From Actinoplanes xinjiangensis (lineage in GTDB: Bacteria > Actinomycetota > Actinomycetes > Mycobacteriales > Micromonosporaceae), in contig NZ_QGGR01000039.1 in assembly GCF_003148685.1 (NCBI RefSeq), forward strand, positions 1-64,000: DNA of 64,000 nt. The letters are read 5' to 3'. Each line of letters opens with the position of its first letter. Position 1 is the first letter of the stretch. Below are positions 27,113 through 35,307 of the stretch, one piece after another. A program made the position numbers and the translations under genes. The notes beneath the pieces were generated by a model. The model did no database searches. It was given only the letters and a program-made list of their open reading frames with translations, and was not told the origin of the DNA.

Positions 27113-27136
27113 CGTTTCACGTGAAACGACATAGAC
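27105..27136. promoter_or_regulatory. parS site (ParB-binding) within a 32-bp palindrome
   Basis: The core GTTTCACGTGAAAC (27114-27127) matches the universal bacterial parS consensus TGTTTCACGTGAAACA at all 14 inner positions. It is embedded in a longer inverted repeat with outer arms GTCTATG/CATAGAC. Location about 32 kb from oriC fits the clustering of actinobacterial parS sites. The same palindrome could act as a terminator for the convergent genes on either side. Confidence 0.88.
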
Positions 27137-27141
27137 ACTCG

Positions 27142-27705
27142 TCAGTGCACCTCGGGTACGGACCGCGCGAGACCGTCGATGACCTCCGCGCCAGGTAGGG
27201 CGCCGATCGCTGGGCCGGCAATAGCGATCTTGCTGTGCCGGAGACCCGAGCCGATGATCACGTGCGGGGTGGCCACCACGCGGGCATCGACCAAGATCGG
27301 CCAGTCGACGGGCAGCCCGATCGGGGTGATGCCGCCATATTCCATACCGGTCAATGACACCGCTTCGTCCATCGACGCAAAGCTGGCCTTACGTACGTCG
27401 AGGTGCCGGCGGACCACACCGTTCACGTCCGCCCGCGTGGTCGCAAGGATGATGCAGGCCGCATATCTGGTGACTCCACCCCGGGCGCCGGCCACGATCA
27501 CGCAGTTGGCGGATTCGGCGAGGGCAACGCCGTACGCCTCACAGAAAGCCGCGGTGTCCGCCAGGTCGGGATTGATCGGTGCCACCAGTACGTGGTCGGC
27601 GTCGATGGGACCTTCGGGCGGCCAGACCGCAAGAGCCTTGGCGACCGGCGGAGCGAGCAGATCGGGGCGGGACTGGGCGGGTTCGGTCTGGAGGCTTCCC
27701 ATCAT
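27142..27705 (-). CDS. YbaK/EbsC-like protein (aminoacyl-tRNA deacylase family)
   Basis: A 187-residue protein with the YbaK fold: AAFCEAYGVALAESANCVIVAG, YAACIILATTRADVNGVVRRHLD, the Lys-containing segment RKASFASMDEAVSLTGMEYGGITPIGLP (about 110-137) and VIIGSGLRHSKIAIAG near the end. Such proteins are homologous to the INS editing domain of ProRS and usually remove mischarged amino acids from tRNA. The ATG at 27705 is taken as the start since the residues further upstream are not domain-like. It is convergent with the DsbA gene across the parS palindrome. Confidence 0.85.
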   Translation of the reverse strand: MMGSLQTEPAQSRPDLLAPPVAKALAVWPPEGPIDADHVLVAPINPDLADTAAFCEAYGVALAESANCVIVAGARGGVTRYAACIILATTRADVNGVVRRHLDVRKASFASMDEAVSLTGMEYGGITPIGLPVDWPILVDARVVATPHVIIGSGLRHSKIAIAGPAIGALPGAEVIDGLARSVPEVH

Positions 27706-27946
27706 CCCGCCATCCTGACCCAATCCGATGATCACGGCACATCGGGCCACTAACGAGATCCGGCATGCGGAAGGAGCCGGCCGCCCGGATAGCGAAGCCA
27801 CCCAGGCCGCCAGGTCTATGAGGGAGCTGAGTGGCCCACGCACGCCGTTACTGCCGCCCGCAGGACCAGAACCGCACTGGCGCCTGCTCGCAGGATCAGC
27901 GACACGGCCCCTGCTGGGCCTCGGAGCGACTTAACGCCTCAAAATG

Positions 27947-28011
27947 CCCGAGGCCCAAGCCCGAAGCCCAAGCCCGAAGCCCAAGCCCGAAGCCCAAGCC
28001 CGAAGCCCAAG
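27947..28011. repeat. 13-bp tandem repeat, five copies
   Basis: Five consecutive copies of CCCGAAGCCCAAG, the first with one mismatch. They sit in a 662-bp stretch (27706-28367) in which I see no convincing gene; reading frames across the array give only K-P-x-P or W-A-x-G low-complexity peptides. The four identical copies indicate recent expansion. Confidence 0.9.
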
Positions 28012-28367
28012 GCCCGACGGAACCGGGAACGAATCCAGGGGGAGCCTACGAGGCCAACTTAGGAGCCTGCGGCGCCCGCGCGTAGAAGCACGCAGCAACG
28101 AATCCCGCCCGCAAACCGACGAACCACACGAACCCGCTCCCGAGGCTGACCAAACGAACCGCTCACAAGGCCGATCAACAACGAATCCCACTCGGCGAAC
28201 CGATGAACAAGGAAGCCGGGGCAGGCGGCCGCAAATCGTGGGGTGCGGCGGACAATAGTCCTGAAATACACCAGATGCAGCCAGATCGGCGTCGGTGAAC
28301 GCGTTCCGAGCGGGAAAGAGCCGGAAAGCGCTCAGATTCGGCCCGATCATGCCGACCGTCAGGGGTT

Positions 28368-28823
28368 GTGGAGGATCGTCGGCAAGCGCGCGTAGGGACC
28401 GTCAGTGGTCTCGCGTTGATGGTCGGTGCCACAGCGCTGGTCGCCGTCTCCGGCGGCCAGCACTCGGTCTTCGCGGTCCTCGTCCTCGGCATGCTGGCGC
28501 TGGTGATGGCGCACGCCCTGGTCGTCGAGATCCAGCGCCAGGCCCGCCGTCGATCGCAAATCGTCTGGTACCGGACCGACACGGTCAACACCATCCTGCT
28601 GGGATGCTGGGCCTTCATCGCGGCCGTGACCGCAGTGACACCGTTCGCCGCCCCGCCAGTACGAGCCGTCAGCGCCCTGCTGGCCGCCGGTTACACCGCA
28701 GCCTGCCTCTACTTCGTCGCGGAACGCCGACGCGCCGTCACGTCCCCGCTCCGGCCGGCACCCGCGCCCGCCCCGGCCGTCGACTCCAGTGATCCGCTGG
28801 CGGGCTCGACCCCGTCGGTCTGA
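28368..28823 (+). CDS. Small four-helix membrane protein
   Basis: A 151-residue protein with four hydrophobic segments (about 13-28, 34-54, 75-93 and 100-116) and a Pro/Ala-rich C-terminal tail. The GTG at 28368 opens MEDRRQAR. No family is recognised. Its last 115 bases overlap the 3' end of the convergent NUDIX gene, an unusual length for a real tail-to-tail overlap. One of the two C-termini might in reality end earlier in another strain. Confidence 0.55.
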   Translation: MEDRRQARVGTVSGLALMVGATALVAVSGGQHSVFAVLVLGMLALVMAHALVVEIQRQARRRSQIVWYRTDTVNTILLGCWAFIAAVTAVTPFAAPPVRAVSALLAAGYTAACLYFVAERRRAVTSPLRPAPAPAPAVDSSDPLAGSTPSV

Positions 28824-29224
28824 CCGTCAAGGGTCGGCAGCACCACCATCAACGGTGGCACCGGCACACCAGTGGTCTCGATCGGCAACTCCGGCACCGG
28901 CAGCCAGTCGACCCCGAGCTGTTCGGGCCCGAAGCCGTCATCGCGCCCGACCCGCGGCTCCCCATCCGCCACGGTCACCGCGAAGACCGACGTCATGCCC
29001 GACGGATAGGGCATCTCGAGCACGTAGCGGGCGTCGCTGACGATGAGGCCGGTCTCCTCGAAGACCTCGCGCCGCAGGGCCTCCTCGGCCGTCTCACCGG
29101 GGCGCAGGCCCCCGCCGGGCAGGGTCCACCACTCTCCGCCACCGGAACGCCGGCTGCGCTCGTGCACCATCAGCACACGGCCGTCTCGGACGATCACGGC
29201 GGCGGCCCGTCTTCGTTCATCCAC
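28709..29224 (-). CDS. NUDIX hydrolase
   Basis: A 171-residue protein with a complete Nudix box, GGLRPGETAEEALRREVFEETGL (G-x5-E-x7-R-E-x2-E-E-x-G, about 42-64). Nudix enzymes hydrolyse nucleoside diphosphates linked to another group. The N-terminal RRAAAVIVRDGRVLMVHERS strand supports a start near 29224 (GTG); a GTG at 29293 would add 23 residues with no domain character. The C-terminal 35 residues are Ala/Gly-rich and overlap the convergent membrane-protein gene. A perfect DnaA-box sequence lies upstream at 29277-29285. Confidence 0.85.
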   Translation of the reverse strand: MDERRRAAAVIVRDGRVLMVHERSRRSGGGEWWTLPGGGLRPGETAEEALRREVFEETGLIVSDARYVLEMPYPSGMTSVFAVTVADGEPRVGRDDGFGPEQLGVDWLPVPELPIETTGVPVPPLMVVLPTLDGQTDGVEPASGSLESTAGAGAGAGRSGDVTARRRSATK

Positions 29225-29317
29225 GACATGCAGGCTAACCGCACGACCTGCGCCGTGCAGGCTTCCGTCATTCCCCTGTGGATAACCCGGCACACTCAGG
29301 TGCGGTCAAATGCGCAT

Positions 29318-29986
29318 CTATGCCTTCGGAACGGTGACCAGCAGATACGACACCTTCTCCAGCCACGGCTCAGCCAGCTTGATACCCGTCTTGGCGGCGA
29401 TGAAGGCGAGCGCCGACGCGGTCGGGTCAGCCGGTCCCTTATCTCCGGACAAGCCCGCTGCCAGGAGATCTGGCCGGAGCTCGCGCGCCTTGGTGCCGAT
29501 GGCCCGGTCTGGCGCGGAGGTATCGAGATCAAGTGCGAGATCTCCGTCACGGAAGATCATGAGTTGTCCGGGGCGGCCGCCGCCTCCTCGGTACCCGAGC
29601 ACGAGGCCACGCGGCGCGGACAGCGGCTGAACGATCTCCGGGGTCACCCCGAGGGAGCCGTTGTCCTCCACGATGATCGACCAGTTCCCGACGCGCATGA
29701 TCCCGACGAAGAACCGGGTCCGCACACCCGCCTCACCGTCGCCGGGTCCGAGGACCCGTTGCCATTCCACCCGCTCCAGTTCCTCACCGCCCATTCTCTC
29801 GATGAGCGGATGCGGCATGATGCCCCGCACGATGGTGAAGCAGAACCCGCGGGTGAGGTCCGGATGCCGGTCCGGCCAGGTGTAGTCCGGCACGGCGGCG
29901 GAGGACGGACGTGGCTCGGCAGCACCGGGTGAGCCACACCCGGCGGCAGCGAGTGGCAACAGGAGCAGGACCGAACGGCGTTTCAC
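29318..29986 (-). CDS. Lipoprotein of unknown function, DUF6461-like
   Basis: A 222-residue secreted lipoprotein. The signal has RR, a hydrophobic core and the lipobox LAAAGC (Cys at residue 17). The mature part has DYTWPDRHPDLTRGFCFTIVRG and SIIVEDNGSLGV, which resemble the actinobacterial DUF6461 family (W-x-F and E-x-N-G-x-x-G patterns); I hold this family call lightly. It is a single-gene unit, divergent from the GNAT gene. Confidence 0.75.
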   Translation of the reverse strand: MKRRSVLLLLPLAAAGCGSPGAAEPRPSSAAVPDYTWPDRHPDLTRGFCFTIVRGIMPHPLIERMGGEELERVEWQRVLGPGDGEAGVRTRFFVGIMRVGNWSIIVEDNGSLGVTPEIVQPLSAPRGLVLGYRGGGGRPGQLMIFRDGDLALDLDTSAPDRAIGTKARELRPDLLAAGLSGDKGPADPTASALAFIAAKTGIKLAEPWLEKVSYLLVTVPKA

Positions 29987-30120
29987 CTGCCTAGTAGATC
30001 AAAGATCGAAGGTCCGTAACGTCCCAGTCATGGTTGACGTCGGCCCTTCCGTGCCACCTGGCCGTTACCGCGGTGCAAAACGCCTTGCCCGGCCCTCCGA
30101 TGGTGCGACAGCCTTCGGCG

Positions 30121-30609
30121 ATGATCGAAATGCGCGTACTCGCGGAAAACGACTGGAAGGTGTGGCGTGAATTGCGGCTCGCCGCGCTCACGGAGGCGCC
30201 GTACGCCTTCGGCTCCCGACTGGCGGACTGGCAGGGTGACGGCGACGGTGAACAGCGCTGGCGGGACCGGCTCTCCGTTCCCGGCTCGTACAACGTGGTG
30301 GCGTTGCTCGACGGACAGCCCGTCGGGATGGCCAGCGGAGTGCCGACTGATCAGGACGGCGTCGTCGAGTTGATCTCGATGTACGTGACGCCGGCGGGCC
30401 GTGGCCGAGGCGTGGGCGATCACCTGCTGCACGCGGTCGAGCGGTGGGCTCAGCAGGTGAAGGCGGGGACGCTGCGTCTGGCCGTGGCCGAAGGCAACCG
30501 GAACGCGATCGCCCTCTACGAGCGGAACGGCTTCCACGACACCGGAGAACCCGGCGATCTGATGCCCGACGGGATACGCCGGGAGCACATCATGACCAAG
30601 CGGCTCTGA
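30121..30609 (+). CDS. GNAT family N-acetyltransferase
   Basis: A 162-residue acetyl-CoA dependent transferase. The acetyl-CoA pyrophosphate loop is GRGRGVGDHLL (about 92-102) after the VELISMYVTPAG strand, and the C-terminal AVAEGNRNAIALYERNGFHDTGE completes the fold. The acceptor is unknown. The ATG at 30121 is preferred; other in-frame starts upstream lack domain support. Confidence 0.9.
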   Translation: MIEMRVLAENDWKVWRELRLAALTEAPYAFGSRLADWQGDGDGEQRWRDRLSVPGSYNVVALLDGQPVGMASGVPTDQDGVVELISMYVTPAGRGRGVGDHLLHAVERWAQQVKAGTLRLAVAEGNRNAIALYERNGFHDTGEPGDLMPDGIRREHIMTKRL

Positions 30610-30730
30610 AGGTCGGATGTGACGCGGAGTCGAGATGACCTGTGCCCATCGCAAAATCGCCGGGCACACCTCTGCACCCATCGACGGTAGTATCTCCGGG
30701 TTTGGCGTTCTACGGGGGAGGAAGAACCAC

Positions 30731-31471
30731 ATGCGACGAGGAATTCCGGCCGGCGTACTGATAGCGCTGGCTCTGCTGGTTCCGGCGGCACCGGCGGCCG
30801 CCCAGGCCGAAACGCCCGGGCTCAACGCGGCCTGCCAGACGGTCGAGCGCAAGCTCTACAAGGACATCCGCGAGCTGGTCACCATCGACCTGGACACCGC
30901 CACCGATGGGGAGGTCCAGCTTGTCGGCAACCAGATCATGGCCGCGGTGAGGACCGACGAGCTGCCCGTCCTGCTTCCGGCGATACAGAAGCATCTGGAC
31001 GGCACCGCGGAGGACTTGCGGGCCTTCCTCAAGAAGGGCGTGTACAGCGCCAGGACGGCGGATCTGCGGATCGCGGTCGGCCGAACCATGACCGACGCCG
31101 GCGCCAACGTGCAGGCGGCCGCGCAGAAGGCGCTCAACAGCGGAACCATCAACGCCTCACTGGCCTATCTGAACGAGGAGTTGTACGCCGCACGTGCGCT
31201 TGACTGCGCGTCGCAGCCCACACCGTCGGCGAGCGTCAATCCCAGCGCCACGTCCAGCGTCACACCCAGTGTCACGCCCAGCGCCACGACGACCGCCGCG
31301 CCGGTTCCCACCGCCTCCGCCAGCACGGACGCCCCCAGCGGCGAGGGTGGTGGGCTGGCCGTGACCGGTGCCGACATCGGGACGGTGGCCGGCGCCGGCG
31401 GTGCACTCCTGCTCCTCGGCGGCGTCGGCTACGTGATCGGACGCCGCCGCCGTTCCCGCTTCGTGGCATAG
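30731..31471 (+). CDS. Secreted cell-wall anchored protein with ALF repeats
   Basis: A 246-residue surface protein. A signal peptide (about 1-25, ending AAAQA) is followed by a helical region with ALF-type repeats (about 60-150; ELPVLLPAIQKHLDGTAEDLRAFLKKG), a Ser/Thr/Pro stalk (about 160-200) and a sorting signal with LAVTG, a hydrophobic helix and RRRRSRFVA. This is the layout of a sortase (class E/LAxTG) substrate. The ATG at 30731 has an excellent GGAGGAAG site. It ends just outside the mobile element. Confidence 0.88.
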   Translation: MRRGIPAGVLIALALLVPAAPAAAQAETPGLNAACQTVERKLYKDIRELVTIDLDTATDGEVQLVGNQIMAAVRTDELPVLLPAIQKHLDGTAEDLRAFLKKGVYSARTADLRIAVGRTMTDAGANVQAAAQKALNSGTINASLAYLNEELYAARALDCASQPTPSASVNPSATSSVTPSVTPSATTTAAPVPTASASTDAPSGEGGGLAVTGADIGTVAGAGGALLLLGGVGYVIGRRRRSRFVA

Positions 31472-31483
31472 CGACTTGATCAC

Positions 31484-31512
31484 GCCCGGCTGGATGCTCC
31501 GTCGAGCCGGGC
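31484..31512 (+). terminator. Hairpin after the anchored surface protein
   Basis: GCCCGGCT and AGCCGGGC make an 8-bp stem with a 13-base loop, 13 bp after the stop codon. It lacks a T-run, as is frequent in high-GC actinomycetes. Confidence 0.5.
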
Positions 31513-31566
31513 AACGGCGTACCGTTTGCTGCGCAGTTATGCCGACGCCAAGCCGAGCAAAAGCAG

Positions 31567-31594
31567 AAACCCCAGGTCATTGACCTGGGGTTTT
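31567..31594. terminator. Strong intrinsic terminator at the left edge of the mobile element
   Basis: AACCCCAGGTC and GACCTGGGGTT form a perfect 11-bp stem with a 3-base loop, with TTTT on the plus strand and AAA before it, making it bidirectional. It lies 58 bp outside attL. Before insertion it would have been about 60 bp beyond the tRNA-Ala 3' end, so it is probably the original terminator of the tRNA-Ile/tRNA-Ala unit. Confidence 0.85.
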
Positions 31595-31651
31595 CTCGTG
31601 GAGCCGCCTATCGGAAGAGGATGCCGACCCTCCGAGAGACCAGTTTGTTTG

Positions 31652-31676
31652 GTGGAGCCCAGGGGACTTGAACCCC
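31652..31676. repeat. attL core of the integrative element
   Basis: This 25-bp sequence, beginning GTGGAGCCCAGGGGAC, is identical to 47008-47032, which contains the 3' end of tRNA-Ala. Identity stops on both sides. It is a leftover copy of the tRNA 3' end created by site-specific insertion. Confidence 0.92.
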
Positions 31677-31773
31677 CAATCCAAGATCATGGATCAATGG
31701 ATAGTTGGATCATCTCCTGAGCTGGCGTTCCTTTAGATCATCTTCTGATGCCTGACAGCACTTTGCAGGCTCA

Positions 31774-31803
31774 TGTGGTCCCGATATGGTCCCGTTGATC
31801 TTG
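31774..31803. repeat. Probable integrase arm site, left copy
   Basis: This segment contains two direct half-sites (GTGGTCCC and ATGGTCCC) and matches 46945-46974 at 26 of 30 positions in the same orientation. The two copies sit inside each end of the element, 98 and 34 bp from the att cores. That is where arm-type integrase or excisionase sites occur. Confidence 0.6.
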
Positions 31804-31866
31804 CGGATCGGTCGACCTGGCGTCGAGCAGCGCCCCGCACACTCGCCACCAGAGCCACCGCTTCCG

Positions 31867-32179
31867 GTGGCAAGCCGCGAAGCGGCGCGGCAGCAGCTTG
31901 AGCGCAACCCCACGCGAACCCTGAACCTAAGGATTACCCGCGACGCGGTTTGATCAAGCGTCGTACGAGGTCAGACAGCTTGATCAGGATCGGTCCCGGT
32001 CGGTCCGACTGCTGGCGTTGCTGTACTTCACTGCTGTACAGCAGTGAAGCCGCCGGGCTGGCCGGCCCCACCGCCCGCCGGTCACCGCCCGGCGGGCGCT
32101 GCGCCGTATCCCGGCCCGGCAACACCCGGACCACCGTATTCAGTGGCAAGCCGCGAAGCGGCGCGGCAGCAACTTGAGC
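31867..32179. repeat. 37-bp direct repeat flanking a perfect 24-bp palindrome
   Basis: Copies at 31867-31903 and 32143-32179 differ at one position (core GCAAGCCGCGAAGCGGCGCG). Between them, 32026-32049 is a perfect 24-bp palindrome centred on GCTGTACAGC. No gene is convincing in 31677-32284. Repeats around a palindrome in an intergenic stretch of a mobile element suggest a cis-acting locus such as a transfer (clt-like) or replication site; this is inference. Confidence 0.6.
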
Positions 32180-32284
32180 CGGACTCACGCCAGACCGACG
32201 CCTTCGGGTTGTCCGAGACCCAGATGGGACGAACGCCCGCTTCATGCGGGAAGAATCTGTCTGTCGCTGAGCGCGACCGTGCAG

Positions 32285-33037
32285 CTATTCGGAAGCACTG
32301 CGGTCGGGGTCCGGATCCGCCGACGCCTGTCGCTGCGAGAGGAAGTTCAGGCAGTTCTGCCCGAAGGGACTGAGCTGCCAATAGGGCTCGTAGTCGATGC
32401 GCCCGATCCCCTCGTCATAGACGAAGCCAAGGCTGACCAGCTTCGCGACCAGCGCTGGCAACGCTTCCCCAGTGCGAGCCTCAGCAGCGAGTTCCGGCTC
32501 CGGCCACGCGTTGATCTGGCCACCATCGCCGGCCTTCAAGACTCGGGGGCCGTGCGTTGCGAGCACTTGCATCACCCTGAGGTGCGGTCCCTCAATCTGG
32601 CGGATGCTGTCGACCAGGATGCTGCTCTCATCGATCAGTGCCTGGTCATGGACTCCCACGACATAGACACGAGCGAGGAGGTCAATCTTCTCCTCGTCAA
32701 GGGCACGCGATGCAGCCTCAACTGCTCGCGCGAGAACCTCAAGCTTCCGCGGGTCGGTCAGGGCATCGTCAAGCAACTCATCCAGCGACGTTCCCGACTG
32801 CTCAGCTACCGTGACGCCGAACCGCTCAACACGTTCCGCGCGGTCCGCCCATCGCTTGGCCAAGAACTCGGTCATTCGCTCGGTCGTCGCTGCGGTGATC
32901 GCTGGGGCGCCAACGACCAACAGGGGATTCGCCGTTCCCAGCCCGGCAAGAACCAGTAGGCCCCCAACACCAGCTCCGGCAAGCGCACCAACAGTCTTGG
33001 CGCCGATCGGCACTACCCAGCTCTGACCGTCACTCAT
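32285..33037 (-). CDS. AICE cargo: membrane-anchored protein of unknown function
   Basis: A 250-residue protein. Two hydrophobic segments (about 8-32 and 36-50) precede a long helical region (about 55-160, rich in Glu/Arg/Leu) and a C-terminal domain (about 165-240) with a winged-helix-like pattern, RVMQVLATHGPRVLKAGDGG...PALVAKLVSLGFVYDEGIG...YWQLSPFGQNCLNFL. It may be a regulator or effector held at the membrane. The ATG at 33037 is the first that opens a hydrophobic N-terminus; codons upstream give Cys/Arg-rich non-domain sequence. No homologue is recognised. Confidence 0.65.
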   Translation of the reverse strand: MSDGQSWVVPIGAKTVGALAGAGVGGLLVLAGLGTANPLLVVGAPAITAATTERMTEFLAKRWADRAERVERFGVTVAEQSGTSLDELLDDALTDPRKLEVLARAVEAASRALDEEKIDLLARVYVVGVHDQALIDESSILVDSIRQIEGPHLRVMQVLATHGPRVLKAGDGGQINAWPEPELAAEARTGEALPALVAKLVSLGFVYDEGIGRIDYEPYWQLSPFGQNCLNFLSQRQASADPDPDRSASE

Positions 33038-33412
33038 GAGGCCATTGTGTGCACAGCAGCCAAGGCCGCGAACATCGGCCGGCGCGCTGGCCGATGCCGG
33101 GCGGAGCCCGCCAGCAGGCCGAGCGCGACCGGCCAGCGCCGCGCTTGCGCGGCGCCTTGATCCCAAAAAGAGGAATTCGGCAGTACTACATGACCTACAC
33201 GCCTGGACTGCATCGGCAACCCGAGGGTGACTCCCACACTGCCAGGACGGTGCTCGCTCAAGATTGCTGACCTGCATCGCGCTGACCAGCGGCGGCATAG
33301 ATCGACTCACCGCCGTTCCCCGCTGGTCGCCGCGAAGGACCGACCCGTCTGGCACGGATCCGGCACGAAACTAGGTGACTGGCCACCCACGCCCCGAGGG
33401 CGCACCTCCCGC
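33038..33412. other. Intergenic stretch with strong hairpins
   Basis: No gene is supported here. A perfect stem GCGCCGCGC/GCGCGGCGC with a 2-base loop lies at 33136-33155, within a GC-rich tract from about 33080 to 33160. This could be a terminator or a structured single-strand origin of the rolling-circle element. Nothing distinguishes these from the sequence alone. Confidence 0.4.
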
Positions 33413-33658
33413 TTAGCCAGCGTGCGATGCCGACGCAGGAACCACTCGAACGCTCAACCGCCCTTCTATGGCCTCCGGGCTATCGACGTCGAGCGTGATC
33501 ATCGAGTACGCGAAGTAGGTGGGCAGCCACCGAGCACCGTCGTCGCTGCGCGTCCAGCCGATGAGAGGGTGACGTTCGGTCTCGTCTTCGACTCCCCAGA
33601 CAGCTTCGATCAGCCAACCCGGTCCGACGGGCCTGAAGTCACTGGCATCAGCAGTCAT
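33413..33658 (-). CDS. Small AICE cargo protein, unknown
   Basis: An 81-residue acidic protein, MTADASDFRPVGPGWLIEA..., with a plausible globular pattern (RWLPTYFAYSMITLDVD, EGRLSVRVVPAS). It begins at an ATG and has no close overlapping competitor. No domain is recognised and there is no strong ribosome site, so the call is tentative. Confidence 0.45.
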   Translation of the reverse strand: MTADASDFRPVGPGWLIEAVWGVEDETERHPLIGWTRSDDGARWLPTYFAYSMITLDVDSPEAIEGRLSVRVVPASASHAG

Positions 33659-33833
33659 GCGGCGACCCTAGCGTTTCAGGTCGATGCCTTGACGCGAGCG
33701 TTGGGGACTCTTTGACCCCCAGGCACTTTTCGATCTTGGGCGAACTGGCACATCCGGCCCTCGAGCTGCACGCCGCCGTCCACCGTTGTCCATGGCCGTC
33801 CACCATGATCACCAGTGATCGTCACCCAGTTAG

Positions 33834-34091
33834 TCACTCAGGCAACGGATAGGACGCAAACGCGGCCACCGCATTGACCCGTACTACGAGGTACTGCCGC
33901 TTGAGTCCCTTCGACGCCGCCTTTTCCGCCGCAGCTTCCGCGTCTCGTTCAGCCTCGGCTCGGTTGAACTCTGAGTCAGCGTAGGTATCGCCGAACTTCG
34001 CCATCTCGGCATTGGTCGGGTCGAACTCCATGATCATGATGTGGGAGCTAGACAGCGCACCATGTTCGACGGGGACTCGATGGGCCGGCAT
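33834..34091 (-). CDS. Small AICE cargo protein, unknown
   Basis: An 85-residue protein with a charged helical middle (about 33-65, rich in Ala, Glu, Arg) and a short beta-like C-terminus YLVVRVNAVAAFASYPLPE. A good ribosome site, GAAGGAGA, lies 7 bases before the ATG, which supports a real gene. Function unknown. Confidence 0.55.
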   Translation of the reverse strand: MPAHRVPVEHGALSSSHIMIMEFDPTNAEMAKFGDTYADSEFNRAEAERDAEAAAEKAASKGLKRQYLVVRVNAVAAFASYPLPE

Positions 34092-34223
34092 CTACGGATC
34101 TCCTTCGCTCGGCTTCACTTCGCCACTGCGATCGTATCGATGACTACCCTTGCCCTCTCAGCACTGGACTGTCAGGAAACCGACATACCGCCCCACCCTT
34201 GTTGACCGGTATTGACTCCCGCG

Positions 34224-34243
34224 TCGGGCACGGGACGGGCACG
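34224..34243. repeat. GGGCACG tandem half-sites, first copy
   Basis: TCGGGCACGGGACGGGCACG has two GGGCACG half-sites. A near copy (35279-35298) follows about 1.05 kb on, and both are preceded by TGTTGACCG or TTGTTGACCG. They resemble arm-type sites of a different integrase and bracket the 34312 gene. Confidence 0.4.
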
Positions 34244-34311
34244 ACAGCCTGCATCAAGGAGCGGTCCGGGCGGAAGCGCTCAGAGTTGATTGCTTCGGTC
34301 ACTCTGGCGGC

Positions 34312-34962
34312 ATGCTGCTGCTCGCTCCCGAACCTAGCACTGCCCCATCGTTGGCCCCGGCCACTGTGCAAGCGGTCAACAACGCCAACCTGGCGCTACT
34401 CATCGCCGTCCTCGGCGTTATCGGAAGCCTTATTGTGGCAATCGTCAATCATTTCGCGACGCGAAACCGCGAAAGGGAACGGTGGGCATTAGAGGAGAAG
34501 CGGGAAGCCATCCGCTGGGAACGAGAACGTCAGGAACGACGCGAGCAATGGGAACGTGAGGATGCAGCGCGATGGAATCACGAGAGACGGGATTCCTACT
34601 CTAACCTTCTCGGCCTCCTCGCTAATTATATTCACATCCTCGAGGGAGGTCTTCCCGCGGAGCTTGAGGACGGTGCTCGTTACGATGCGGACCCTGAAAT
34701 TTCTAAGGAAGTCCTAGCTGAGCTTGATAAACTCAAGTCTGCCGCGAGAAACGTCTCCATTTGGGCGCCCATGAATATGATGAGTGATGTATGGGAAGCT
34801 CTTGCACAATGTGCTGCAGCCTCTATAGATTTCGACAAATTAGAGTCAAGTCCAGTCAGCAACAATGCGGCGGGAACCGAACTCAAGGGACATATAACAG
34901 TAATGGAAGCCAACTTTGATGCGCTGAAAACCAGCATCCGGCGAAACCTAGGCGTTACCTAG
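34312..34962 (+). CDS. AICE cargo: single-helix membrane protein with charged coiled coil
   Basis: A 216-residue protein. One membrane helix (about 27-48) is followed by a highly charged helix (about 50-95; RNRERERWALEEKREAIRWERERQERR), predicted to be a coiled coil, and a helical C-terminal domain. Base composition is noticeably less GC-rich than the chromosome, with codons such as ATA, TTA and GAT frequent, pointing to recent transfer. The topology is that of a membrane-tethered effector or scaffold. No family is recognised. The start codon ATG at 34312 fits the short N-terminus before the helix. Confidence 0.65.
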   Translation: MLLLAPEPSTAPSLAPATVQAVNNANLALLIAVLGVIGSLIVAIVNHFATRNRERERWALEEKREAIRWERERQERREQWEREDAARWNHERRDSYSNLLGLLANYIHILEGGLPAELEDGARYDADPEISKEVLAELDKLKSAARNVSIWAPMNMMSDVWEALAQCAAASIDFDKLESSPVSNNAAGTELKGHITVMEANFDALKTSIRRNLGVT

Positions 34963-35307
34963 CCGTCTGACCCGCAGTCAGAAGGCGGCAGACGTTAAGT
35001 CATCGGTTAGCGTGTAGGGCCTTGACCAGCGGTACGACATCGCCCCCACTGCGGACGTCACGGACGAGCGGCCGGCCAAGTTCGGAACAGCGCTGGTGCT
35101 GCCACTGCACCACCGCTGTCATGAGTCGCCTGCCTCGCACCGAACGTACACAGTCTGGCAGATGATCACCGCAACCTCTGAGTGATCTAACGCAGCAGCG
35201 GATATCGCCAGGTCAAGCGTTAATGGCGAAGTTGTCCGACGCCGCGCTAACCGTACTTGCCCCCTGTTGACCGCCTGATCGGGCACGTGGCGGGCACGCG
35301 GCGCTTA
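34963..35307. other. Intergenic stretch in AICE cargo
   Basis: No gene is supported in these 345 bases. The segment ends with a GGGCACG tandem half-site motif (35279-35298) matching the one at 34224-34243. Otherwise I see no repeat, hairpin or RNA gene. Confidence 0.5.

Noticed and set aside
27944..28258. Lys/Pro-rich open frame over the 13-bp array
   Set aside because: Its start is within the tandem repeat, it has no ribosome site and the product is repeat-driven low complexity.
31598..31614. tRNA-Thr 3' fragment (TGGAGCCGCCTATCGGA) outside attL
   Set aside because: It resembles an acceptor/T-arm end over about 17 bases, but no cloverleaf follows and no partner repeat is seen. Chance similarity cannot be excluded.
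32174..32959. 261-codon plus-strand frame over the AICE membrane protein
   Set aside because: The opposite strand gives a coherent hydrophobic N-terminus and helical domain; this frame has none and starts inside the repeat.
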